NCBI RefSeq assembly: GCF_016808335.1
Contig: NC_053141.1
Coordinates: 25,844,261-25,908,260, forward strand
Source: Panicum virgatum
Taxonomy: Eukaryota > Streptophyta > Magnoliopsida > Poales > Poaceae
DNA length: 64,000 nt
Direction of reading: 5' to 3'
Shown here: piece by piece, positions 10,371 through 19,911 of the stretch
Position numbering within the stretch: the stretch's first letter is position 1
How the letters are laid out: the number at the start of each line of letters is the position of its first letter
Made by a program: the position numbers and the translations under genes
Notes under the pieces: generated by a model
What the model was told of the DNA's origin: nothing
Seen by the model: the letters and a program-made list of their open reading frames with translations, nothing else
Database searches by the model: none

Positions 10371-11280
10371 TTGGTATCCAATCCATTTGCCCGAATTCCC
10401 TTAGCGATTTGGCGGTGCCCATGGTTCTTCCTTTCTTTTCCGGGTCGTCTTTCGTTGCACTCCAGATCGATGCTTCTTCATCGTGGTTTGTCTCTATGAC
10501 TTTTCCATGCTTCGGTTGTTCTTCCTTCACTTTCGATGCCTCTTTTCTGAAAATTCCAGCAAGCACCCGCACTTGAGATTCTTCCTCGGAGCTTGCTGAA
10601 CATCGTTTTTCCCAATCTCTTCGCATGGCCGCACCCTTGCTGATTTTTTGTAGGAGTTGGGCGGCTTCCGTGAGTGTTTTCTCCATGAGATCTCCTCCTG
10701 CACGCATTTGAACAAACTGCATTCACTCGGGGGTTAGGGAAAAATAAAAGGTATGCAAGAGTACTTCACCGAAAAATCCGAGCTTCGGTCCTTGTTCAAT
10801 CAATCCATTGAATCTATCCCATGCTTGATCTATCCCTTCTTCTTCTCCTTGCGCGAAGTTGATCACTTGCTTCCGAATATGTTGAACCTTGCTTAACGGA
10901 AAGAACCGCTCGCAAAATTTCTTCATCAAGTCATCCCAATTTCCTTTTACCTCAAAGGATGCAAGTGCAAACCATCTTCTCGCTTCTTCCGCAAGTGAGT
11001 ATGGGAAAAGATTCCATCTAAACCAAGCTAGCGGAACTCCGTCTTGTTGTACCGTGTTGCATAGCATTGTGAACCACTTGATATGTCTATATGGGTTGTC
11101 CGTCTCATCACCTCGAAAGGGGTTTGCCGCCGCCATCTTGATGATTTGAGGCTTGATCTCGTACTCGGTGGCTCGCAACACCGAATCTGATTTTTGCATG
11201 TCGAAGTCCTCCGATCGCGGGCTTGCATAATCCCTTAGTGATTTTTCTCCTTCCTCCATGTGTTGAATGAGATGGCCCAT
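10279..11280 (-). pseudogene. gag: gag of element B with internal stop
   Basis: The frame begins at 11280 ('MGHLIQHMEEGEKSL') and carries a Retrotrans_gag-like region ('NPYRHIKWFTMLCNTVQ', 'LAWFRWNLFPYSLAEEARRW', 'FCERFFPLSKVQHIRKQV'). A TGA at 10723-10725 interrupts it, after which the same frame continues for 147 codons of charged sequence to 10279. The pol frame begins by 10370 in another phase, so a second break lies between. The A-rich stretch at 11285-11310 is the leader. Confidence 0.85.
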
Positions 11281-11388
11281 CTAGACAATCAAAACAAAAA
11301 CAAAAACAAAAAAATATTCTGGAGAAAAAGGTTAGTTGTTAGTAACCAACAAAATTAATACAAAGTTAAATATAGCAAAATCGCTTGT

Positions 11389-11406
11389 TCCCCGGCAACG
11401 GCGCCA
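11389..11406 (-). other. Primer binding site of element B (tRNA-Asp)
   Basis: The + strand TCCCCGGCAACGGCGCCA equals the 3' end of plant tRNA-Asp including CCA (from memory of the tRNA). It sits 8 bases inside the right LTR, marking that LTR as the 5' one. A tRNA-Asp primer is characteristic of Athila/Tat elements. Confidence 0.85.
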
Positions 11407-11414
11407 GAAAAGCT

Positions 11415-12620
11415 TGTTGACGCTTCTTAAAGCGCCAATTTATGTACCGCAAACGCACGGATCGTGTAGCTTTTCCCTTAGAGTATTCCTCCAAGGTTTA
11501 TCAATCCACGGAACAAGTGTATCACTATGCTTAACTAAGCACTAATGATGTTGGTAAAAGATCTATATTGAGTGTATGAGTGTGAAATAGATCTAATCTA
11601 ACCAATCTAATCTAATCTAGACTAGTGAGCAAAGATAGATGTGTGCACAAGATATGAAGAGCATTTGTCCATAGGGTCTAGGATCACTAGAGATGTAATC
11701 GCCAAGCAACGAAGAACGGATCTAATCTACCAAAGGTGTGTTCCAAGATCAAAACCTTTCCCTCCCGCATACTGTCACTACACGAGGATAATCGGTAACG
11801 AATCAACAAGAACACGATAGTTGATGTAATCTAAGTAAACCATGCAAGAGCAAAGCAAACCCAAAGCCAAGCCGTGAACTATTAGGCATCAAAGCATCAT
11901 CAACAAGAATCATGATAGATCAATCTCATAAAGGATTCGGCAATTACAACTCAAGATCTCCTTACAACCCCATGAACAAACGAGGACTTTACCCCATGAA
12001 GCTAAGCGAAGCGTAGTCGATCATGGTGATGAAATCTCCATCAAGGGATGGATCCCTTGCTGTCCTCCAACTTGCAGCGGCGCCGAGGGGCGATGAGGCC
12101 TCCGGTGTCGCCTTTCTCTTGTGTCTAACTCGAATGTATCTCTGGATGCTCTTTCTGTGCGATCTCTGCGATCCCTCTGCGGTGCTCCTCTTTGACAGCG
12201 GCTTCGGGGTATTTATAGACAGATATGGTCGGTGGTTTTGGTAAAACATAGATTAGGGTTGACGCATACTTCGTGCTGAAGAAAACCGAGATCAAATGGA
12301 CTCCGAAAAGGGCTTGGCCGGCCGGCCCAAGGACTCCAGGCCGGCCGGCCTGGGCCTTTTCTGGCCCCTTTCGGTCCCATCTTTTGCGTGTTGAATCTTC
12401 CTTTTATTCCTCATCTTAGCCCAGTTGTAACCATGCGTCAAAACATCTCCGAAAATATCCAATTTCCTGTCAAAATACAACATGCTCCAAAATCTAGGAC
12501 AAAATCGAAAATGGTCAAGTTCGGATGCCAAGTGGCGGGTTAGTACATGAATCATCCCGAAGAATTTACCAAAATGACTCCTAATCATATAGTAAAATGG
12601 GTACTTAAGGAGCGCCAACA
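11415..12620 (-). repeat. 5' LTR of element B
   Basis: This 1,206 bp LTR matches 2332-3516 almost throughout. On the minus strand it contains TATAAATA at 12210-12217, which would be the active promoter of the element. It keeps both GGCCGGCCGGCC motifs at 12314-12348. Confidence 0.93.
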
Positions 12621-12625
12621 GTCGC

Positions 12626-12698
12626 CTATCATGTGTTTGCGTTTTTTAGGGTGACCTTAGTACCCCGATTAGGGTGTCCCTAATCGTGGTACCCGACA
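12626..12698 (-). mobile_element. 5' LTR of element A, outer part
   Basis: These 73 bases after the GTCGC duplication end in CCGACA at 12698. They complete the LTR started at 955. The next bases (from 12699, ACCTT) should be the target duplication of A, whose partner lies outside the window. Confidence 0.8.
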
Positions 12699-13798
12699 AC
12701 CTTCTTGTTAGATGTTGTGCTCACATACTAAATCTTCTTGTCCAAGATGGTATAAATGTTGCCAATAGTGTTATAGAGACAATAAGAGATCTAGTTAGGC
12801 ATATCAATTCTTCACCATCACGAATCCAAGCTTTCAATGAGAATGCTGAAAGGGAATGCTCTTCTACAAAGGCTGGCTTAGTGCTTGACGTGCCGCACCG
12901 TTGGAATTCAACGCACGACATGATTCTTGAGGCAGGGGAGTATAAAATTGTTCTAAAGAGGTATGCCACTGCACAACAGCAAGCTGTTCCAAAAGATGAA
13001 GAATGGAGCAAAGCTGAACTTGTGGGTGACTTCCTTGGGGCTTTTGCAGCTGCTACAAAGTCGTTCTCAGCCGATAGATATCCTACTTCTGACCTTTTCT
13101 TGGACAATGTTCTATGTATCCACGACACTTTAAGAGGTCAACAGTGGCAAGAGAATCTGGTAATAAGAGATTTCGCTAAGGTGATGGACAGAAAATTTGA
13201 CAAGTACTGGGATGGTAATTATAACATGGCCCTTGTTATATGCACCGTATTTGATCCAAGGAAAAAACTTGATTACCTTGACTTCTTTTATGATAAAGTA
13301 AGTCAGAGCTATCATGATAGGATACGAAGTGTGGATTTGGCTAAAGATTGGTTGACCAAGTACTACAAAAGTTATGCAGCTGATCTTAGGAGAGATGACA
13401 CAAGTACAGTGTCTCAATCTGGTCAATCTAGAAGCTTGTTGGGTTCACCTGTGTTGGTGCTGGGCAAAAGAAGGCTGGATGAAAAATTCGCTCAATTTAG
13501 TTCTCAGAGAAGAGGTACTAGTGTTGACAAGTCTAAACTAGATGCTTATCTGGAAGAAGCCCTTGTAAGGGGTGATGAGAATTTTGAGATTTTGAGTTGG
13601 TGGAAAACAAACTCAAATAAATACCATGTGTTATCACTTATGGCAAGAGACTTTCTAGCCATACCCCTTAGCACCATTTCTTCAGAATCCGCATTCAGTT
13701 GAAGTGGTTCAATTCTTGGTGACAACCGAAGCTCGATGATTCCACAAACACTTGAAGCTCTAGTTTGCTGCAAAGATTGGCTTTATAAATACCAGTGA
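12699..13798 (+). pseudogene. hAT transposase, C-terminal half
   Basis: The frame starts in mid-protein at the junction with element A ('VRCCAHILNLLVQDG') and runs through a region with 'VPHRWNSTHDMI' and the C-terminal hAT dimerisation region ('LDAYLEEALV', 'FEILSWWKTN', 'LSLMARDFLAIPLSTISSES'). This is the plant RICESLEEPER/DAYSLEEPER or Ac-like zinc-finger BED transposase family. A TGA at 13700-13702, after 'SAFS', cuts off the last 31 codons, which stay readable in frame ('NRSSMIPQTLEALVC') to a normal stop at 13796-13798. The N-terminal BED finger and first catalytic part lie beyond element A, outside the window. The gene is dead by both insertion and nonsense change. Confidence 0.9.
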
Positions 13799-14714
13799 AG
13801 GTATAAGTCTTCTTATATGTGCTTCACTTTTTTCTAGTATTATAATCCTCAAAGATTGGTGATCAGCACTGTACTTTCTGATACAATACATATGTCTTAG
13901 CATCTTTACCATAATCCCCCCTTTTCTCGTGTTACAAAATTTCTAGTATTATATTTTTTTTTTGCAGAACCTATCCAGTAGTATATCACTTTCTAGTACT
14001 GATATTATGCCATTTTGTTGCTGACCTTGGCAGATGCACCATTGGTAAGCCAAAGACTAATATAGCTGGGAGGGATTGTAGAAGATCATCAAGAAGGCAA
14101 AGCACTCAGTAGAGTACAGTCAATCAAGCTGGCTGGGGATGGCGATTTGCTGAGAATAAGCTAGTGATCCAGGAAGCGATATAGAGGAGACGTCTTTTGC
14201 ACTGGATTTCTGTGGCTGTACAAGCTCTAATTTTGCACCATTACATGTTCCTGAAACAATCTAGCAGTCGCATGTGTGAGGCATGGCTCTATGTATCTGA
14301 AATTATGTTTGACTTTGTGTATGCTGGGTTTGCTTTTGGAACACTATCATTCTGAACCTGATATGTAGGTCTGTTTGACCTCTGGATCTTGTAGTTCATC
14401 AACAGAAGTTTAGTTCGCACTTCAGTTCGTAATGATTTGATGAACTTTAGTTCTTTGCATGTCTTCTACTGTCGCTTACTGCATGAGCTCCTGCGTCGGA
14501 GGCTGCAACAGCAGCAGCTGCTCCACAGGTTTAACCAACAACCACGGGGCGGGTTGGGGCGGGTTTTAGTCATTAACACAACCACAGGGTGGGTGTAATC
14601 ATTAAGCATCTGGACTGGGTCGGGGTGGGCGATTAAATATTCGGGCAGGGGCGGGGCGGGTGAAGACCTGCTCTGACAATGGGTAGGGGCGGGAGTGGGG
14701 TGGGTTTGTCCCTA
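13799..14714 (+). mobile_element. 3' flank and probable end of the hAT transposon
   Basis: After the transposase there is about 700 bases of non-coding sequence. Then comes a subterminal stretch (14540-14710) with many GGGGCGGG/GGGTGGG motifs, and a probable terminus TTTGTCCCTA ending at 14714. Ac-type hAT elements end in a similar TTTCATCCCTA and have repeated subterminal motifs. The matching 5' end is outside the window, so the boundary is inferred. Confidence 0.45.
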
Positions 14715-15417
14715 TTACCAGGCGTACCTCAGCCCAGCCTGCTAACCCGCTAACCTAACTGGCCGGCTTGGCACGTCACTGCCCTCAGCCTGCCCCGCTC
14801 GCCTCCAGCTCAAACCCGACCTCGGCCTGCTACCATCCCCGGCCCGATCCGCTTCACCTGCCAGCCTGCACGGCCCATCTCGCCGGCCCGTTTTCCCCGC
14901 GCGGACGGCCCGACCCGCGCACCCCCTCACCCCTCTCCCACACCCGCTGACAGGAGGGCCCCGCTTGCAGCTTTCCCCTTCTCCCTTCTGTTTCTCTTCC
15001 TCACGCGGACGATGACGCCGTCGCTCTCCTCTTCTCCACCTGCCCGCACACCCCATGCCTCGCGCGCCCGTCCACGCGTCGTGACAGGGCTCCTCAACCG
15101 CCCGGTCTCCGCGCCGCGGCTCTCGCTGGAAAGCGCCTACTCCCGCTGTCCCCTATGCGCCTCTTACTGGCCACACCCCGCGCACGCGCGCTCCCGCTTG
15201 TGTCGCGCCTTGGCGCGGAAGCCATGGTCCACCGGCCTCACCTGCCCGCCTGGACACCGCAGCTCACACCGCCACTCCGGGCCCGCGGGCACCCCAACCT
15301 CGAATCAGAGAGGGCACGGATGCTTGCCACGTACCCCTGCGCCACTGCTGTACCATCTACGCCGTCCCCCTCGGCGTCCGTGCCATAGTGGGACGCAAGC
15401 CACCTCCGCAGCGCCTC

Positions 15418-15427
15418 GTATAAAACC
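15418..15427 (+). promoter_or_regulatory. TATA box in LTR-type remnant
   Basis: GTATAAAACC is followed within 35 bases by a C/A-rich start-like region. It suits a retrotransposon promoter. No host ORF of credible quality follows. Confidence 0.45.
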
Positions 15428-16967
15428 CTCTCCACCACCAGCCCTAAACCCAAGACCACCCCCGGGGTTCTTTTCCCCTTCCGCCGCCACCAGCAGAGAA
15501 GAGGGGAGGATAAAGCAGAGGAAGGAGGAGGAGAGGAGGTGGACGGTGCCGCCGCCGCTGGAGCTCTTCACCACACTGGCGCCCCCGATCGACGACATCG
15601 ACGTTGTCGCGCTCCCTGCACAGCACCGATTCACCATGGCCGCGCTTCGTCACTATGCCGCCCCTGTCCTCCACGAGCCCAAACGGTGAGTGCCACCTTC
15701 ACCTAGCCGTTCCCCTCCGTGCTGCCCGGCCATAGTACGTGCCGATGAGACCATCGTAGCAAGCCCCTAGGCGATCCCGGACCTATCCTCTTCTTGCAGG
15801 AGCCCGATGTCGTTGTGTTTTCCTTTTTTTCCTCTGACGGTTCCACCGCTGCCATGGCCTCGCCATGGCATCGCCATGCGAGCACTGTGTGCGCGTGTGC
15901 GCGCCGGTGTTCAAGGTCGGGCCTTCGCCCTGCCTTGGCGTAGGACCGAGCCGGAACGCCGCCTCCACGGGCCTCTGCTCGTTGCCGTCGAACCGAGCTC
16001 GCCGCCGCCATTAACCTGAGCATCGCCGGTGCGCGCATTGGCCTCGCCACAACCGCGTCGCGCCACGGCCATGCCGAGCGCGCGCGTGTACCCGGCAATG
16101 TGCCTTTGGCCGCCGCTTTGCCTTGGCCTCGTCACCTTGCACGTGCACGCGCCCACGCCCGTGCCCTTTGGCACGGACGCGCACGCGAGCCACCCTGGCC
16201 GGTTCGCCTCGTCCCCACCTTACCTCACCGTCGCCATGGCCCTGCCTTGCGCGGTGGCCGCACACACACACGGCGCCGCCTGGAGCCCTTGCCTAGCCAC
16301 GGTGCCGTTCCGCCGCCGTCCTGTGTCGCCGCACCACCGCCTTGACCTGGCCGCTGCCTAGACCTCGCCTGCGCTCCGCCTCTGCCGCGCCCTTTTTCCA
16401 CCTCACCGTCGCCGCCTGAGGTCGCGTCGCCGCCGGACCTTGCTGTCCGCCTTGCCGCCGCCACACACGCACAGGGGCACGTCGGCGCACGCGCGCCGAC
16501 CGCTGCCACTCGCACACGTGCGCACGCTTGTTCCGTACCGAATCGAGCATGAGCCGCAGCTGATCTCACCGTCACCAACACATGGGGCCAGCCTATCAGA
16601 GTGAAGAGGAGGCGCTGCCATGCGGGACCAGAGCGTCAGCGATAGAAGAAGAGAAGAAAGGAGGAGGAGAAAAAGAAAAGAAGAAGAGAAGGAATAGGCC
16701 GCTAATGCCCCAAAGGCCCAGTCCGCCAAGCCGAGCCGAGCCGAACCGGCCTATCGAGCCGCGGCTCCACCAAGCTGGACCAGCCCGCCAAGCCGCGAGC
16801 CGCAAGAACCTGACCCGAGCCGGCCTGATCTGCTTTGAGCTCGCGAGCCCAACAACCCTGTTTCCTTTTTCTTTTTCTTTTTCGTTTAAACCGACCTGAC
16901 ACACGGGACCCACTGGTCAGTGACTCGGTACCGCTGACATGTGGACCCCACTGGACGTGGACCCAGT

Positions 16968-17107
16968 TTGACCGTTGACTTGGTCAACATTGACCAGGTC
17001 AACACTGACGTCATCAAAGGCCTTCATGACATCAGCATTTGGCGGACCCGTGCTGACGTCATGCTGACATCAGCAGGGCACGTGGCACTCTTTGGTGCTG
17101 CCACGTG
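16968..17107. promoter_or_regulatory. Cluster of W-box, TGACGTCA and CACGTG motifs
   Basis: Five TTGAC[C/T] W-box cores in both orientations lie within 35 bases (16968, 16975, 16982, 16990, 16997). They are followed by TGACGTCA at 17006 and 17054 and CACGTG at 17079 and 17102. These are binding cores of WRKY, TGA/bZIP and G-box factors. The cluster lies in a repeat, about 2.9 kb upstream of the translocator start codon. Confidence 0.55.
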
Positions 17108-18896
17108 TCAGCCTGTGTGTTTTTCTTTTTCCAAAAACTTTTTATTAATTTCAGAAATTGTTTCAAGCTTCCAAAATTCATAATAAATCAACCAGAGCTC
17201 CAAAAATTATGAAACCGGTTTCATAATTCTTCTAAAATCATGATCTATGCGTTAGAGTAAGTTTTGTTGTGAGTTGGATTTTATTTGAGTAGTTTTGTGT
17301 ATTTTTGCACTTTGGCCCCTATAGTAATCTGTAATTACGAATACGTCCTGTTGCTGAAGAGAAGACCGACGACCAGGACTACCAGGAGTCTCAGAAGTTC
17401 TACGAGGAGCACTTAGGTTCACGCCCATCTATGATTTGAATTCCGATTAGGCATTGCTTGCTAGAATTGCTATTGCTCTACTTGTGTGTATGTGACATAA
17501 GCCTGCACGCCCTACTTATATATACCCTATTCCTTGTACCCTATGACTCCTTGATGGATTCTTGAATGCTTTGTCTACTATGAGAGTGAATGGGTATGGG
17601 AATGCCATGTTATGATAGTCTTGCATGTTTGAGACCCACTTTGTGAGGAGCCAGAGATAGGGCTTTTAGCGGGAGCAAGCTATTGGCCGGGAATGTGTAT
17701 TGGGCACATTCTGGAGAGCACCTGTGCGGGTGCGGGAAGAGAAGGAGGGGCGATACCTGTTATGGGTGCCCAAGGAGCGGCGAGACCAGTTACGGTGCCT
17801 TTGCTGGACCACTGCGGAGGACTGCGAGTAGTGCTTGCCCCAGCTCTTATGGACATATGTGGTATCTGAGGTTGGTAGGACTTTTCGTACACGCCACTTA
17901 CCCACTGTGATGGTGGATCCGGTCCGAGCTAGCTATGCGCGTCACCAGACCTGTCAAGAGTAGGGTAGTGCGGGGGAGGCCCGACGCGGGAGGAGCATGG
18001 GCACTTGGTATAACATCGGATGGCAGGGGCAAAGCCACACAACTCCAGGGCGCCCCAACCACGAGGGGGTTGCATCCCAACCTGGGGAGACAGGAATGGT
18101 GCCATAGCGGATAGTCTTGTTCTAGTGTCTCGGAGAAAGTCGGGTCGCTCCTGGCTGGATTCGGGGCGAGTGGGTACAGGTGTACAACTCCTGTAGGGTG
18201 AAATCTATACGTATAGCCGCGTACTCGATCATGTACATTTCCTATTCTTCTGTTACTTCATCTAGAGTAGTAAACCCAGCTTTTTATCTCCCTCTAGTCC
18301 ACTTTTCCCTGTGGAGTCAGATGAGGTGCAGGGAGAGGGAGTTCCTGCACCGACCTGGGATGAGTAAGAGACATGATTATGGATGTGTGTAGATGTATAT
18401 ATACTTGTGTTTGTATAGGAAACCTCAGCCTATCCTTGGCTACTTTTTATACCTTTGCATCCACTTAAAAGCTTCATACGGATGGTGACGTGAACCTATT
18501 CCATCCTTGGGGATAGTTTGGCAAGATGCAGGATCCGATCAGGAGTTCGACACCAACAACGACAGATGGTACGATTGAAGCTTAGAAGCCTGTGCTACGC
18601 TCAAGTGCTGCCTGTGGAGATGAAGTTCGAGATGAAGGAAGGACTGAAGACCAGCTACCGCTTCCATTTTCTGTTTGTTCCAGCTTAGCCCAGTGGGCTT
18701 GTAATAAATTCGTACTGCAGATCCTCTGGATTTTGTATTAATTAAATCCATGTTTGAACCTCTTTTAAGTAAGTATGAACTGATTTACTGTCTGAAATGA
18801 GCTCTATATGTGATAACTACTGATTCAGGAACTATCACGACGATACAGAGATTTGGGTTGTTCGTTCGAAAACCCGGGTCGTTTCACGTTATATTG

Positions 18897-19911
18897 GCAT
18901 GTTGTGCGAACTAATTAAATGTGCGTATGTGTGACAATACGTACTTTTGGGATACCGTTCGAAATTGAGATACCTTATCAAGATTAGCTACCTTTTGGAT
19001 CAAAACAATAGTGGTATTGTTCCGACCCTCCGGAATTGTTAATGTGTTAACTGCTTGCAGAACCTCCTTCACCGAATCGCCCCGAGCCCTTTATAGTTTA
19101 TATCCAGTAAATTTCTTTTTGTCCGAGTAATAACTCCAACCGCACACAACAAAGGCGCATAAGACATCGGTTCTGTTCCCAATTTTTCTAGGTTTTTTTA
19201 TCCAATTCATCGTAGGGTCCTTCAGCACCTCTTATCCCAAATATGCAACTCAGTCAAACTATAAAAAAAATGCAACTCAGAATGCACGTCGTTAACCTTT
19301 TTCGTAAACGTAGGTCCCTCTCCCCAAGCTGCTGCCCAGCTTGCTCTCCTTATCCTACTCTTTTTTTTTTCTTCTATTTTGTGAAGAGCTAAGCTCAAGA
19401 GGCCTACTCTTTCCATAAAAAAGCTATGGCTGCCTCGTTCTACAAATCAACCGAACAGCTAGCGGCCTCATTTTCTTCCGGCGCCGCAACAAGCATGGTC
19501 TGGCTGGATATGGGCAGCACCCAAGCATGGCCAAAGTTTTCTTGGCCTGTTCGTTCGCAAAAAAAAAGTTTTCTTGGCCTGATTCATCACCCAGCGAAAG
19601 TGACCCCCCTCTGCTCCACGGTCCACCCACCCCCAATCCCCTTCGATACGCGCGGCCCTCTTTGCCGCTCAATTTCGACCGGTCTCATCTCTCCGCCTCC
19701 GAGCAGCTGAGCCATCTCGCGGCCCCACACGTCAGTGGAACAGCTACCCCCAATCCCCTGGAACGCGCTGCTAAAATCTCTCCAGACCCCCGCGCGCCAT
19801 CCCCTCACCTCGTGCCCGTCCGCCCGCCACCTCAACCGCTCCAGTGCTCTCGGCTCCGGCGCCGGCCGCCCCCCCTCAACGCTCTCGCGAAGGTTCTAGA
19901 GCCTTCTCGGG
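18897..19911 (+). promoter_or_regulatory. Upstream region of the translocator gene
   Basis: About 1 kb without an ORF of interest. It holds a short direct repeat (ATGCAACTCAG, near 19242 and 19270) and turns GC-rich from about 19600, typical for grass genes with a 5' UTR and plastid-targeted first exon. No clear TATA box was seen, so the transcription start is not placed. Confidence 0.4.

Larger units (their letters stand above)
2332..12620 (-). mobile_element. Complete Athila-like Gypsy retrotransposon B
   Basis: Two LTRs (2332-3516 and 11415-12620) flank an internal region with gag, protease, RT/RNase H and integrase in Gypsy order on the minus strand. The element is bounded by the 5-base duplication GTCGC (2327-2331, 12621-12625). 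The PBS matches plant tRNA-Asp and the RT motif is 'FMDDFSV', both typical of the Athila/Tat branch. An additional ORF lies between pol and the 3' LTR, where Athila elements carry an env-like gene. The LTRs differ at roughly 30 positions by eye plus one indel of about 20 bases, so insertion is fairly recent, but gag-pol is broken by stops and frameshifts. Confidence 0.93.
14715..18896 (+). mobile_element. Giant LTR-type remnant, + orientation
   Basis: About 4.2 kb without a gene. A TATA box (GTATAAAACC, 15418-15427) precedes a C/G-rich block full of spurious ORFs to about 16850, followed by an AT-richer half. The right end GGGTCGTTTCA at 18896 looks like an LTR end. The layout matches solo LTR F of this window (GC-rich half, AT-rich half, 4 kb) and the long LTRs of Tekay/RIRE3-like Gypsy elements. 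I could not find the left end or a target duplication. The phrase at 17350-17410 reads open ('EEKTDDQDYQESQKFYEEH') but has no gene context. Confidence 0.5.

Noticed and set aside
6859..10499. Plus-strand ORFs over element B pol
   Set aside because: They are antisense shadows of gag-pol, which has clear domains on the minus strand.
15012..15689. 225-codon + strand ORF
   Set aside because: GC-rich low-complexity translation, overlapping frames on both strands, no motif, inside an LTR-type repeat.
15703..16913. Many ORFs on both strands
   Set aside because: Shadows of GC-rich repeat DNA with no conserved residues.
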